Source: Cryobacterium breve
Lineage (GTDB): Bacteria; Actinomycetota; Actinomycetes; Actinomycetales; Microbacteriaceae
Reading direction: 5' to 3'
Assembly (NCBI RefSeq): GCF_004402375.1
Contig: NZ_SOGJ01000022.1
Coordinates: forward strand, 62,001 to 126,000
DNA: 64,000 nucleotides
In this document: positions 43,424-51,958 of the stretch, one piece after another
Layout of the letters: each line of letters begins with the position of its first letter
Position numbering within the stretch: the stretch's first letter is position 1
Made by a program: the position numbers and the translations under genes
The notes under the pieces: generated by a model
What the model was told of the DNA's origin: nothing
The model's input: the letters and a program-made list of their open reading frames with translations, nothing else
Databases searched by the model: none

Positions 43424-43483
43424 GGCGCACCTCGTGGAAGCGGGCGCACGGTAGACCGTGCGCCTCCTTCTATAGGATGCGCC
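43424..43483. repeat. 60-bp hairpin element, copy 2
   Basis: Same 60-bp length and layout as 42087-42146: GGCGCAC start, central GGCGCACGGTAGACCGTGCGCC, GATGCGCC end; the outer arms are eroded. Confidence 0.8.
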
Positions 43484-43558
43484 ACGGCAGGGCAGGCGCA
43501 GGACAGGGCACGGCAGGCGCAGGACAGCGCAGGCGCAGGACAGGGCAGGCATGCGAAA

Positions 43559-43584
43559 GGGCCGGCCCCGTGAGGAGCCGGCCC
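43559..43584 (-). terminator. Terminator of the monosaccharide ABC operon
   Basis: GGGCCGGC and GCCGGCCC (8-bp stem, 10-nt loop) followed on the minus strand by CTTTCG, 41 bp after the stop of the binding-protein gene. Confidence 0.75.
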
Positions 43585-43624
43585 AGCCGTCTGAACGCTG
43601 TGATGCAGGTGTACTGCCGGGGTG

Positions 43625-44716
43625 TTACTCGGTCAGCGGGGCGAGGGTCGGGTCGTTCGCGTAGGCCTTGGCAGCGTTGTCCTTGGTCACGATGACCGGG
43701 GGCAGCAGGTACGCCGGGACGACGATCTTGCCGTTGTCGTAGGACTCGGTGTCGTTGACCTCGGGGGTGTCGCCCTTCTGGAGAACCTTGACCATCTCGA
43801 TGGCCTTGTCGACGAGCACGCGGGTGTCCTTGTTGATGGTGGAGTACTGCTCGCCGGCCATGATCGACTTGACCGATTCGACCTCGGAGTCCTGACCGGT
43901 GACAACCGGGATGTCCTTACCGGCGGCCTTCACCGAAGTGATGATCGCACGGGCGAGGGTGTCGTTCGGGGAGAGAACGCCATCGAGCGTCTTGTCGCTG
44001 TACGTGCTGGTGAGCAGTGCGTCCATGCGGCTCTGCGCGTTCTCAGCCTTCCAGCCGGCAGTCGCCGTCTGCTTGATGTCGGTCTGGTCCGAGGCGACGA
44101 CGAGGGTTCCGTCATCGATCTTCGGCTGCAGCACGCTCATTGCGCCGCCGAAGAAGACCGGGGCGTTGGCGTCGTCCGAGGAACCGGAGAACAGCTCGAT
44201 GTTGTACGGGCCTTCGGCCTTCTTCGCGGCCAGTCCGTCCAGCAGCGCCTGGCCCTGGAGTTCACCGACCTTGAAGTTGTCGTACGCCACGTAGTAGTCG
44301 ACGGCCTCTGTGTTCAGGATGAGGCGGTCGTAGGCGATCACGATCGCGCCGGCGTCGCGGGCCGACTGCACCTGGGTGGCCAGCTGGCCACCGTCAGCAG
44401 CACCGATGATGATGACCTTGGCACCGTTGGTGACCATCGCCGAGATCTGGTCCTGCTGGTCCTTGACCGTGGTCGATGCGCCGGCGTACTGCACGTCGCC
44501 CTTGTAGCCGGCCTCCTTGAGACCGTCTTCGAAGAGCCCGCCGGCGAGGACCCAGTTCTCCGAGGTCTTCGAGGGGAGCGCAACACCGATGACCGAGTCT
44601 TCGGCGAAGCCGGCAGCAGCGCCGTCTCCGCCTGCGGTCTCCGTGCGGGTGGAGCAACCAGAGAGTGCCATCAAGGCCACTGCAGCGATCGCAGTTGTCG
44701 CAAGAATCTTTCGCAT
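43625..44716 (-). CDS. chvE: ChvE-type monosaccharide-binding lipoprotein of an ABC importer
   Basis: The 363-residue protein has a lipoprotein signal with lipobox LSGC (Cys21) and the type I periplasmic-binding fold: VIGVALPSKTSENWVLAGG, KVIIIGAADGGQLATQV, YDRLILNTEAVDYYVAYDN and VVTGQDSEVESVKSI. The YDRLI and GQD(A/S)E segments match the ChvE/multiple-monosaccharide group (glucose, galactose, arabinose). It is the 3'-most gene of a three-gene operon with a permease and a double ABC ATPase. Confidence 0.92.
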   Translation of the reverse strand: MRKILATTAIAAVALMALSGCSTRTETAGGDGAAAGFAEDSVIGVALPSKTSENWVLAGGLFEDGLKEAGYKGDVQYAGASTTVKDQQDQISAMVTNGAKVIIIGAADGGQLATQVQSARDAGAIVIAYDRLILNTEAVDYYVAYDNFKVGELQGQALLDGLAAKKAEGPYNIELFSGSSDDANAPVFFGGAMSVLQPKIDDGTLVVASDQTDIKQTATAGWKAENAQSRMDALLTSTYSDKTLDGVLSPNDTLARAIITSVKAAGKDIPVVTGQDSEVESVKSIMAGEQYSTINKDTRVLVDKAIEMVKVLQKGDTPEVNDTESYDNGKIVVPAYLLPPVIVTKDNAAKAYANDPTLAPLTE

Positions 44717-44780
44717 TGTGATTACTTTCTGTTCGTTGTGGTTTGGTGAAGGGATAGGAATGGGATGCGCGGACGCCCGG

Positions 44781-46115
44781 CTAGTTGGGCAGGGTCGACT
44801 GCGGCCGAGCGGTGTCCGGGGTGCCGGAGTCGGGTACGACCATGGGCGGTTCGGAGGGGAACTCGGCGGTCTTCTTCTTGCGGGTCAGCAGGCCGATGAT
44901 CGACGGGCGACCCTGGCTCTTGTTCCAGACGTCCACGCCGACGGCCACGAGGAGCACCATGCCCTTGATGATCTGCACCCAGTCGGAGCCGACTCCCAGA
45001 AGCTGCAATCCGTTGTTGAGCACGGCCATCACGAGGCCACCGATGATGGAACCGACGACGGTTCCGATTCCGCCGGACACGGCCGCACCACCGATGAATA
45101 CGGCGGCGATCGCGTCGAGTTCCCAGCTGAGGCCGTCCTGTGGGCCGGAGGCCACCGAGCGGGCGACGAAGATCATTCCGGCCAGAGCGGAGAGGATCGA
45201 CATGTTCATCATGACGAGGAAGTTAACCCGGCGGGACTTGACCCCGGAGAGTTCGGCGGCGAGCTTGTTGCCGCCGACAGCGTAGACGTGACGGCCGAAG
45301 ATCGTGTTGCGGGTGACGAATGCGTAGAAGAGCACGAGCACGCCGAGGATGATTCCGGAGACCGGGAAGCTCGTTCCGACGCGGCCTCCAGCGAACAGGA
45401 TGGAGGCGTAGACGATGACCGCGCAGAGGAGGACGACCTTGACGATGCTCACCCAGAGCGGGGCGGGCGTCGAACCCATGATCGACTGCACTCGGCGGGC
45501 CCGCCACTCGGCGTAGATGACCGCGAGCACGATGATGAGCCCTAGCAGCAGGGTCAAGTTGTTATAGCCGGTATTCGGGCCGACCTCGGGCAGGTAACCG
45601 GAGCCGATGATCGTGAAACCGTCGGGAACGGGGACCGTGTTGGCGTTACCAATGACCTGGTTGCCACCGCGGAAGATGAGCATGCCGGCCAGGGTGACGA
45701 TAAAGGCGGGAACCCCGACGTATGCAACCCACGCACCCTGCCAGGCTCCGATCAGCGCTCCGACGAACAGGCCCAGCAGGATCGCCAGCGGCCACGGGAA
45801 GTTCCAGTCCCGCATCGCGGTGGCGACCACGATGCCGACAAAGGCGGCAACCGAACCAACCGACAGGTCGATGTGACCGGCGATGATGACCATGACCATG
45901 CCGATGGCGAGGATCAGGATGTACGAGTACTGGCTGACCAGGTTGATCAGGTTGCCGGAGGACAGCGTCAGTCCGTCGGTCAGGTACTGGAAGAGCAGGA
46001 TGATGGCGATCAGGCTGAAGAGGATGCCGAATTGCCGCAGGTTCGAGCTGCCGCTGCCGAAGATCCTCTTCAGATCACCAAGCGCGCTCTTGCGGGTACT
46101 CGTGTCTTCACTCAT
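44781..46115 (-). CDS. gguB: GguB/MmsB-type sugar ABC permease
   Basis: The 444-residue protein has about ten membrane helices and the carbohydrate transporter (CUT2) permease motif [17 protein letters not shown] and [23 protein letters not shown]. It forms the membrane channel for ChvE-delivered sugars. The start overlaps the stop of the ATPase gene by 4 bp; ChvE follows after 64 bp. Confidence 0.92.
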   Translation of the reverse strand: MSEDTSTRKSALGDLKRIFGSGSSNLRQFGILFSLIAIILLFQYLTDGLTLSSGNLINLVSQYSYILILAIGMVMVIIAGHIDLSVGSVAAFVGIVVATAMRDWNFPWPLAILLGLFVGALIGAWQGAWVAYVGVPAFIVTLAGMLIFRGGNQVIGNANTVPVPDGFTIIGSGYLPEVGPNTGYNNLTLLLGLIIVLAVIYAEWRARRVQSIMGSTPAPLWVSIVKVVLLCAVIVYASILFAGGRVGTSFPVSGIILGVLVLFYAFVTRNTIFGRHVYAVGGNKLAAELSGVKSRRVNFLVMMNMSILSALAGMIFVARSVASGPQDGLSWELDAIAAVFIGGAAVSGGIGTVVGSIIGGLVMAVLNNGLQLLGVGSDWVQIIKGMVLLVAVGVDVWNKSQGRPSIIGLLTRKKKTAEFPSEPPMVVPDSGTPDTARPQSTLPN

Positions 46116-47662
46116 ATGCTCTGAACCTTCTTCCTTGCGGAGGTCATACTTTTCATCAGGGTTTCGGGATCGGCGGATTCCGCCGGGATGCAGTCGGTGA
46201 TCGCACCCTCGAAGACCGTGTAGATGCGGTCCGCGAGACCGAGGAGCTCCGGCAGCTCGGATGAGATCAGAATGACTCCCTTACCCTGCTCGGCCAACTG
46301 CTGGATAATGCCGTAGATCTCGTACTTCGCACCCACATCGATGCCACGGGTGGGTTCATCCAGGATCAGCAGGTCGGGGTCGGTGAACATCCACTTGGCC
46401 AGAACCACCTTCTGCTGATTGCCGCCGGAGAGCTTGCCGACGCCCGCGTTGACGCTGGGGGTCTTGATCCGCAGGCTCTTGCGGTATTCCTCGGCGATTC
46501 CGAATTCCTTCGAGTCGTTGACGACCGGTCCGGACGAGATCTTCGCCAGCTTTGCAGAGACGATGGAGCGCTTCACATCGTCGAGCAGGTTCAAGCCCAG
46601 CGCCTTGCGGTCCTCACTCACGTAGGCAAGACCGTGATCGATGGCGTCAGCGACGCTCTTCAGGACGATTTCCTTGCCGTCCTTATAGATGTGTCCGGAG
46701 AGGAAGTTGCCGTAGGACCGCCCGAAGATGCTCATCGCCAGTTCCGTGCGGCCTGCCCCCATCAGACCCGCGATGCCGACGATCTCGCCCTTGCGCACGG
46801 TGAGGCTCGAGCCCTTCACGACCATGCGCTCCGCGACCTGCGGGTGCTGCACGGTCCAGTCCCGAACCTCGAAGAAGACCTCACCGATGTGCGGCGTGCG
46901 GTCCGGGAAGCGGCTCTCCAGGCTGCGACCGACCATGCCACGGATGATGCGGTCTTCGTTGACGCCGTCGGCGACGACATCCAGGGTCTCGATCGTCTTG
47001 CCGTCGCGGATGATCGTGATGGAGTCCGCGACCTGTTCGATCTCGTTGAGCTTGTGGGAGATCATGATGGAGCTGATCCCCTTGCCCTTGAGCCCGCGGA
47101 TCAGGTCCAGCAGGTGCATGGAATCTGATTCGTTCAGGGCCGCGGTCGGCTCATCGAGGATGAGCACCTTGACGGACTTGTTCAGGGCCTTGGCGATCTC
47201 GACGAGTTGCTGCTTGCCGACGCCGATGTTCTTGATCAACGTGTCCGGGTCGTCGCGGAGTCCGACCCGGGCGAGAAGCTCGAGGGCGGTCTTCTTGGCG
47301 GTGATCCAGTCGATCGCGCCCCACTTGGTCGGCTCGTTCCCGAGGAAGATGTTCTCGGTGATGGAGAGCTCGGGGATGAGCGCCAGCTCCTGGTGGATGA
47401 TGACGATGCCAGCTTCTTCGCTGGAACGGATGTCCTTGAAGTGCACGTTCTTGCCCTGGTAGATGATGTCGCCCGTGTACGTGCCGAACGGGTAGACGCC
47501 GGAGAGCACCTTCATCAGCGTGGACTTGCCGGCGCCGTTCTCGCCACAGATCGCGTGGATCTCGCCGCGGTTCACCGTGATGGAGACGTCCGATAGGGCC
47601 TTGACCCCGGGGAACTCCTTGGTGATCGACCGCATCTCTAGGATTACGTGGTCACTGGACAT
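46112..47662 (-). CDS. gguA: GguA/MmsA-type sugar ABC ATPase (two ABC domains)
   Basis: The 516-residue protein has two ABC modules. Module 1 has GENGAGKST and [10 protein letters not shown], module 2 has GLMGAGRTE (a Walker A with Arg) and the intact signature LSGGNQQK with [13 protein letters not shown]. This tandem form is standard for CUT2 monosaccharide importers (AraG/MglA/GguA). The ATG at 47662 has GGAG 8 nt upstream, whereas the longer frame runs into the leader. Confidence 0.94.
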   Translation of the reverse strand: MSSDHVILEMRSITKEFPGVKALSDVSITVNRGEIHAICGENGAGKSTLMKVLSGVYPFGTYTGDIIYQGKNVHFKDIRSSEEAGIVIIHQELALIPELSITENIFLGNEPTKWGAIDWITAKKTALELLARVGLRDDPDTLIKNIGVGKQQLVEIAKALNKSVKVLILDEPTAALNESDSMHLLDLIRGLKGKGISSIMISHKLNEIEQVADSITIIRDGKTIETLDVVADGVNEDRIIRGMVGRSLESRFPDRTPHIGEVFFEVRDWTVQHPQVAERMVVKGSSLTVRKGEIVGIAGLMGAGRTELAMSIFGRSYGNFLSGHIYKDGKEIVLKSVADAIDHGLAYVSEDRKALGLNLLDDVKRSIVSAKLAKISSGPVVNDSKEFGIAEEYRKSLRIKTPSVNAGVGKLSGGNQQKVVLAKWMFTDPDLLILDEPTRGIDVGAKYEIYGIIQQLAEQGKGVILISSELPELLGLADRIYTVFEGAITDCIPAESADPETLMKSMTSARKKVQSI

Positions 47663-47853
47663 CGTTGGACTCCTCACGCCCGGGTCCACAACTGGTGTCC
47701 CACACCGAAGACGGGCTGGATGGGCCGAAGGATACGTCGAACCCACCCCCGCTCAGCAGGGCGGCAACGGAGCTGCCGGGCAGGTGGAAAAGTGTGCTCA
47801 CAAGCTTGACCTCAATGTCATGCGTCTAGAAGATACGGCGGCGACCGGGCCTA

Positions 47854-47878
47854 TGTGACCGATCACATTGTCACTATA
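47854..47878 (-). promoter_or_regulatory. Promoter and operator of the monosaccharide ABC operon
   Basis: Minus-strand TATAGT (47873-47878) is followed by the palindrome TGTGATCGGTCACA (47854-47867), where +1 to +14 would lie. The half-sites TGTGATC and GGTCACA recur upstream of the lacI gene (49021-49036). Confidence 0.65.
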
Positions 47879-47975
47879 GCCCCGTGTCCAGCCCCGGTGT
47901 CAAGTTCCGTTTGTCACGCTTGCGTAACAGCATTCGGCACCCCGTGCAAACCGTCGACGGGAGCAGGGCAACAGG

Positions 47976-48995
47976 TCAGAACAGCGGCGGCGCAGTCGAC
48001 CCGCGCACGACCAGCTGGGGAACGATCGGCTCCGGGCGTTCACTCGGGGCCCCGTCACTGAGGCTGCTCAGCAGCAGGGCGATGCACCGCCTGCCGAGTT
48101 CGGCAAAGTCCTGGCGCACCGTCGTCAGCGGCGGCCAGAAATGTGCCGCTTCCGGTATATCGTCGAAGCCGACAATGCTCATATCGCGCGGCAGCACCAG
48201 CCCGGCCTCACGGCAGGCGTGCATGAACCCCAACGCCATCTGGTCGTTTGACGCGAAGATGGCGGTGAAATCCCGCATCCGGAGCAGTTCCCGGCCGGCG
48301 TGGTAGCCGAAGTCGGCGGTCCAATCGCCCAGGATCGGTGCCATAGTCGGCACGTCCTTCTCCCACATCTCATCGAGGAAGCCGCGCATTCGCGCTTCGG
48401 CCTCGATCCAGTCCTGCGGCCCGGCCAGGTGGTAGATCTGGCGATGCCCGAGGTCGATCAGATGCCGCGTGGCCTGCCTGGCCCCGGTCATCTGATCGAC
48501 GGACAGGGAGTTGTCATTGAGGAGGCCCCGGGACGACAGGGTGACGAAGGGCACATCGATCGACAGCTGTTCGAGAACGTCGAAGACCCGCACCTGGGGG
48601 GCGATCACAACGATCCCCTCCACGGACTGGTTCATCAGATGGTCTAGGGCCGCCTCGATCGACTCCGGGTCGACGTTCGTGAGGTTGGCCGTGTTGACGT
48701 AATATCCGGCCTCCTGAGCCGCGTCCTGGATGGCCGCGATGCTGCTGGCCGGCCCGTAGGCACTTTCGGCCGACAGCAGCCCGATGGTGCGCGAACGCCC
48801 ACGCGACAGTGCGCGGGCAGCCCGGTTCGGCCGGTACTGCAGGTCTTCCATGACCTGAAGCACCTTCGCTTTAGTGGAATCGCGGATGCTGGGGTGATCG
48901 TTGAGTACACGGGACACGGTCTGGTGGGAGACCCCGGCCAGGCGCGCCACATCACGGATGCTCGGGGCACGCCCCTTGGGCAGATCGAGAGTCAC
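47976..48995 (-). CDS. LacI-family regulator of the monosaccharide ABC operon
   Basis: The 339-residue repressor has the LacI HTH SIRDVARLAGVSHQTVSRVLN (about residues 12-32) and a periplasmic-binding-like sugar domain (TIGLLSAESAYGPASS, IFASNDQMALGFM, IVGFDDIPEAAHFWPPLTTV). It starts at a GTG (48995). It lies directly upstream of the chvE-gguAB operon on the same strand; a related half-site occurs in both promoter regions, so it probably controls itself and the transporter. Confidence 0.92.
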   Translation of the reverse strand: MTLDLPKGRAPSIRDVARLAGVSHQTVSRVLNDHPSIRDSTKAKVLQVMEDLQYRPNRAARALSRGRSRTIGLLSAESAYGPASSIAAIQDAAQEAGYYVNTANLTNVDPESIEAALDHLMNQSVEGIVVIAPQVRVFDVLEQLSIDVPFVTLSSRGLLNDNSLSVDQMTGARQATRHLIDLGHRQIYHLAGPQDWIEAEARMRGFLDEMWEKDVPTMAPILGDWTADFGYHAGRELLRMRDFTAIFASNDQMALGFMHACREAGLVLPRDMSIVGFDDIPEAAHFWPPLTTVRQDFAELGRRCIALLLSSLSDGAPSERPEPIVPQLVVRGSTAPPLF

Positions 48996-49020
48996 AGGAA
49001 GACCTTGCTCGTATGTGCAC

Positions 49021-49036
49021 GGTCACAATTGTGATC
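49021..49036 (-). promoter_or_regulatory. Candidate autoregulatory LacI operator
   Basis: GGTCACAATTGTGATC, with a perfect 12-bp core TCACAATTGTGA, 26 bp before the lacI start. Half-sites as at 47854, but arranged the other way round. Confidence 0.6.
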
Positions 49037-49405
49037 GCAGAACCAGTATGCACTCCGGGGACGCCCCGCGGCGCACCCGCACCGGCCCCGCGCCGCGGGG
49101 CCAGGAATACCGGGCGCGGGTGCCAATCCGGAGATAAATGCCCCTGCAGGCATGGTCGTACAGTCTCAATTCACCCAGCGGCATGCGATGTCGGGCACGC
49201 CTACAGCGGACGTTCCTCACCGTGTACCGCCAGTACGCTCCGGTTCGGAACGAATTCGACGGAGATTTTGGGGTGAACCTGCTCAATCGGCGGGTTTCGG
49301 CCGGATTTGGGCACAATCTCCGACGAATTCGCGACGGGCCAAGGGGTCCCGGTGCTACAGGTCGCGGTGCTGCACGTCGGGGCGGTCGGCGAACGGCGGT
49401 TTCGG
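49037..49405. other. Intergenic region with 79-bp repeat
   Basis: Contains GC-rich inverted repeats near 49065-49100 and copy C of the 79-bp element. No supported gene. Confidence 0.5.
49253..49331. repeat. 79-bp dispersed inverted-repeat element, copy C
   Basis: Starts AATTCGACGGAGATTTT and ends AATCTCCGACGAATTCG. Same length as copies A and B. Confidence 0.85.
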
Positions 49406-50560
49406 CTAGACCGACCCGAGGGCTCGATCGATGTCGTCGATGAGGTCGGCGACATCTTCGATGCCGACAGAGAGACGGATGATGTTGTCCGCCACTTCGA
49501 GTTCGGTGCCGCGAACCGACGCGTGGGTCATCTCGGAGGGGTAGTTGACGAGCGATTCCACACCGCCGAGAGATTCAGCCAGCTGGAACAGGTGCGTGGC
49601 CTCGGCGAAGGAACGTGCCGCGGCCGCGCCGCCCGCGAAGGAGATCGACAGCATGCCGCCGAAGCCGCTCATCTGCTTCTTTGCCAGCTCGTGGCCGGGG
49701 TGTGTCGGCAGGCCGGGGTAGTAGACCCGGTCGATCGCCGGGTGGCCCTGCAGGTGCTCGGCGATCGCCTGAGCGTTGCTGCAGTGGCGGTCCATCCGCA
49801 CCGAGAGGGTCTTGATTCCGCGCACCGTGAGCCAGGCATCCATCGGCGCCGACACCGGACCGGCGGCGAACTGCAGGAACTGGGCTTTCTCGGCGAGCTC
49901 GTCGTCGTTGATGATCAGGGCGCCGCCGAGCACGTCGGAGTGACCACCGAGGTACTTCGTGGTGGAGTGCACGACGACATCTGCCCCGAGGGCCAGCGGC
50001 TGTTGCAGTGCCGGTGAGGCGAACGTGTTGTCCACGATCACGGTCACGCCGAAACGGTGGCCGATCTGCGCTAGCGCGGCGATGTCGCAGACCTTCATCA
50101 GCGGGTTGCTGGGCGTCTCCACCCAGAGGATCTTCGTCTCGCCCGGGATGATGGCCTGTTCGACGGCCGCAAGGTCGCTCATCTCCACAGTGGAGTTGAG
50201 AATGCCCCAGGCGCCGTGCACTCGGTTGATCAGCCGGTGGGTTCCACCGTAGACGTCGTTGCCGAGCACGATGTGGTCGCCCGGTGCGAGCAGTGCGCGC
50301 AAGATGGTGTCTTCCGCAGCGAGTCCGCTGGCGAAGGACAGGCCGTGCTTGCCACCCTCGAGTGCGGCCAGCAGGGTCTCCAGCACGGTGCGGGTCGGAT
50401 TGCCGCCGCGGCTGTACTCGTAGCCGCCGCGCAGGTGCCCGATGCTCTCCTGCACATACGTCGACGTCTGATAGATCGGCGGGATCACGGCGCCGGTCGT
50501 CGGGTCGAATTCCTGCCCAGCGTGGATGGCGAGGGTGTCGAAGTTCGGTGTGCGAGCCAT
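49406..50560 (-). CDS. metB: Cystathionine gamma-synthase/lyase-type PLP enzyme
   Basis: The 384-residue enzyme has the Cys/Met metabolism PLP frame: YEYSRGGNPTRTVLE, FASGLAAEDTIL, VIVDNTFASPALQQPL and the PLP lysine in VVHSTTKYLGGHSD. It makes or splits cystathionine; synthase and lyase activities cannot be told apart from sequence alone. The ATG at 50560 has AAGGA 7 nt upstream; an ATG at 50578 lies just before it. It is last in an operon with cystathionine beta-synthase. Confidence 0.93.
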   Translation of the reverse strand: MARTPNFDTLAIHAGQEFDPTTGAVIPPIYQTSTYVQESIGHLRGGYEYSRGGNPTRTVLETLLAALEGGKHGLSFASGLAAEDTILRALLAPGDHIVLGNDVYGGTHRLINRVHGAWGILNSTVEMSDLAAVEQAIIPGETKILWVETPSNPLMKVCDIAALAQIGHRFGVTVIVDNTFASPALQQPLALGADVVVHSTTKYLGGHSDVLGGALIINDDELAEKAQFLQFAAGPVSAPMDAWLTVRGIKTLSVRMDRHCSNAQAIAEHLQGHPAIDRVYYPGLPTHPGHELAKKQMSGFGGMLSISFAGGAAAARSFAEATHLFQLAESLGGVESLVNYPSEMTHASVRGTELEVADNIIRLSVGIEDVADLIDDIDRALGSV

Positions 50561-50583
50561 TGATTCGTCCTTAGTCATGCTGT

Positions 50584-51948
50584 TTAGGCGCTCAGGTAGG
50601 TGAGCAGGTCGTGGCGGGTGATGACTCCGAGTGGTTTGCCGCCGTCGGTGACGAGCAGCGCATCGTGGCCCGCGAACGCGGCGCGTGCGGCCCCGACGGG
50701 CTCGTTGACCCCGATCAGCGGGAGGGAGTCGCCGACGAACTCGCCGACCCGGTCGGACAGTTCGGCCTCGCCGGAGAAGATGAGTTCCATCAGCCGGCGT
50801 TCGTCGATCGCGCCGACGACCTCCCCCATCACGACCGGGGGCTTCGCGGTGAGCACCAGCACCTGGGAGACGCTGGCCTCGGTCATGACGCCGATGGCGT
50901 CGTGCACCGTGGCACTGGGGTGCACGTAGACGAACGGCGGCAGAGCGCCGGTCTTGGATGAGAGGAGGTCGCCGACCGTGTGCCCCGCGGGCGCGTTGCT
51001 GAAACCGTAGCTGCGCATCCAGCCGTCGTTGAAGATCTTGCCCAGGTAGCCGCGCCCGCCGTCGGGCAGCAGCACCACGATGGTGTCGGCAGGGCCGAGG
51101 GTCTTCGCCGCGCGCAGTGCGGCCACGACGGCCATCCCGCTCGAACCGCCGACGAGGATTCCCTCTTCGAGAGCGAGCCGGCGGGTCATCGCGAAGGAGT
51201 CGGCGTCGGACACGGAGATCACCTCGTGCACCACAGCCGGGTCGTAGGCGCCCGGCCAGAAGTCCTCGCCCACGCCCTCGACCAGGTACGGCCGGCCGGT
51301 GCCGCCGGAGTATACGGACCCCTCCGGGTCGGCGCCGATGATGCGCACGCCCTCTCCCGAAATCTCGCGCAGATACCGGCCGGTGCCGGTGATGGTGCCG
51401 CCGGTGCCGACGCCCGCGACGAAGTGCGTCACGGTGCCGTCGGTGTCGCGCCAGATTTCCGGCCCGGTCGTCTCGTAGTGACTGAGCGGCCCGTTCGGGT
51501 TGAAGTACTGGTTGGGCTTGAACGCTCCCGGGATCTCCCGGGCCAACCGGTCTGACACGCTGTAGTAGGAATCGGGGTGGTCGGGGGCGACGGACGTCGG
51601 CGTCACCACGATCTCGGCGCCGTACGCCGTGAGCACGTTGCGCTTGTCCTCGCCCACCTTGTCCGGCAGCACGAACACACATTTGTAACCGCGTTGCTGG
51701 GCGACGAGCGCCAGGCCGACGCCCGTGTTTCCCGAGGTCGGTTCGACGATGGTGCCGCCAGGGAGCAGAAGGCCGTCGCGTTCGGCGGCATCAATGATCC
51801 GCACCGCGATACGGTCCTTCGCCGAGCCGCCCGGGTTCAGGTACTCCAACTTGACCAGCACGGTGGCGCTGAGTCCGTCGGTCACCCTGTGCAGTTTGAC
51901 CAGCGGGGTGTCGCCGATGAGGTCGAGAACGGTGTCGGCAATTTTCAT
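50584..51948 (-). CDS. cbs: Cystathionine beta-synthase
   Basis: The 454-residue protein has an N-terminal PLP domain (IGDTPLVKLHRV, PLP lysine in NPGGSAKDRIA, EPTSGNTGVGLALVA, GGTITGTGRYLRE) and C-terminal paired CBS domains (from about residue 330: HPSATVHDAIGVMTEASVSQVLVL). It condenses serine and homocysteine (reverse trans-sulfuration), with the CBS domains likely regulatory. The gene starts 10 bp after the exporter stop and 23 bp before metB. Confidence 0.94.
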   Translation of the reverse strand: MKIADTVLDLIGDTPLVKLHRVTDGLSATVLVKLEYLNPGGSAKDRIAVRIIDAAERDGLLLPGGTIVEPTSGNTGVGLALVAQQRGYKCVFVLPDKVGEDKRNVLTAYGAEIVVTPTSVAPDHPDSYYSVSDRLAREIPGAFKPNQYFNPNGPLSHYETTGPEIWRDTDGTVTHFVAGVGTGGTITGTGRYLREISGEGVRIIGADPEGSVYSGGTGRPYLVEGVGEDFWPGAYDPAVVHEVISVSDADSFAMTRRLALEEGILVGGSSGMAVVAALRAAKTLGPADTIVVLLPDGGRGYLGKIFNDGWMRSYGFSNAPAGHTVGDLLSSKTGALPPFVYVHPSATVHDAIGVMTEASVSQVLVLTAKPPVVMGEVVGAIDERRLMELIFSGEAELSDRVGEFVGDSLPLIGVNEPVGAARAAFAGHDALLVTDGGKPLGVITRHDLLTYLSA

Positions 51949-51958
51949 CGAGAGTCCT

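Larger units (their letters stand above)
43309..43624. other. 316-bp intergenic region with repeats and a terminator
   Basis: Contains a DnaA box (43386-43394), copy 2 of the 60-bp element, GGCAGGCGCAGGACAG-type repeats (43485-43550) and the terminator of the monosaccharide ABC operon. No gene. Confidence 0.6.

Noticed and set aside
43625-44716. Xylose- or ribose-specific binding protein
   Set aside because: The YDRLI segment and gene order fit the broader ChvE multiple-monosaccharide group; a single sugar cannot be named.
49406-51682. 758-codon version of the metB frame
   Set aside because: The upstream 370 codons are a shifted frame of cbs; the true enzyme starts at 50560 with a ribosome site.
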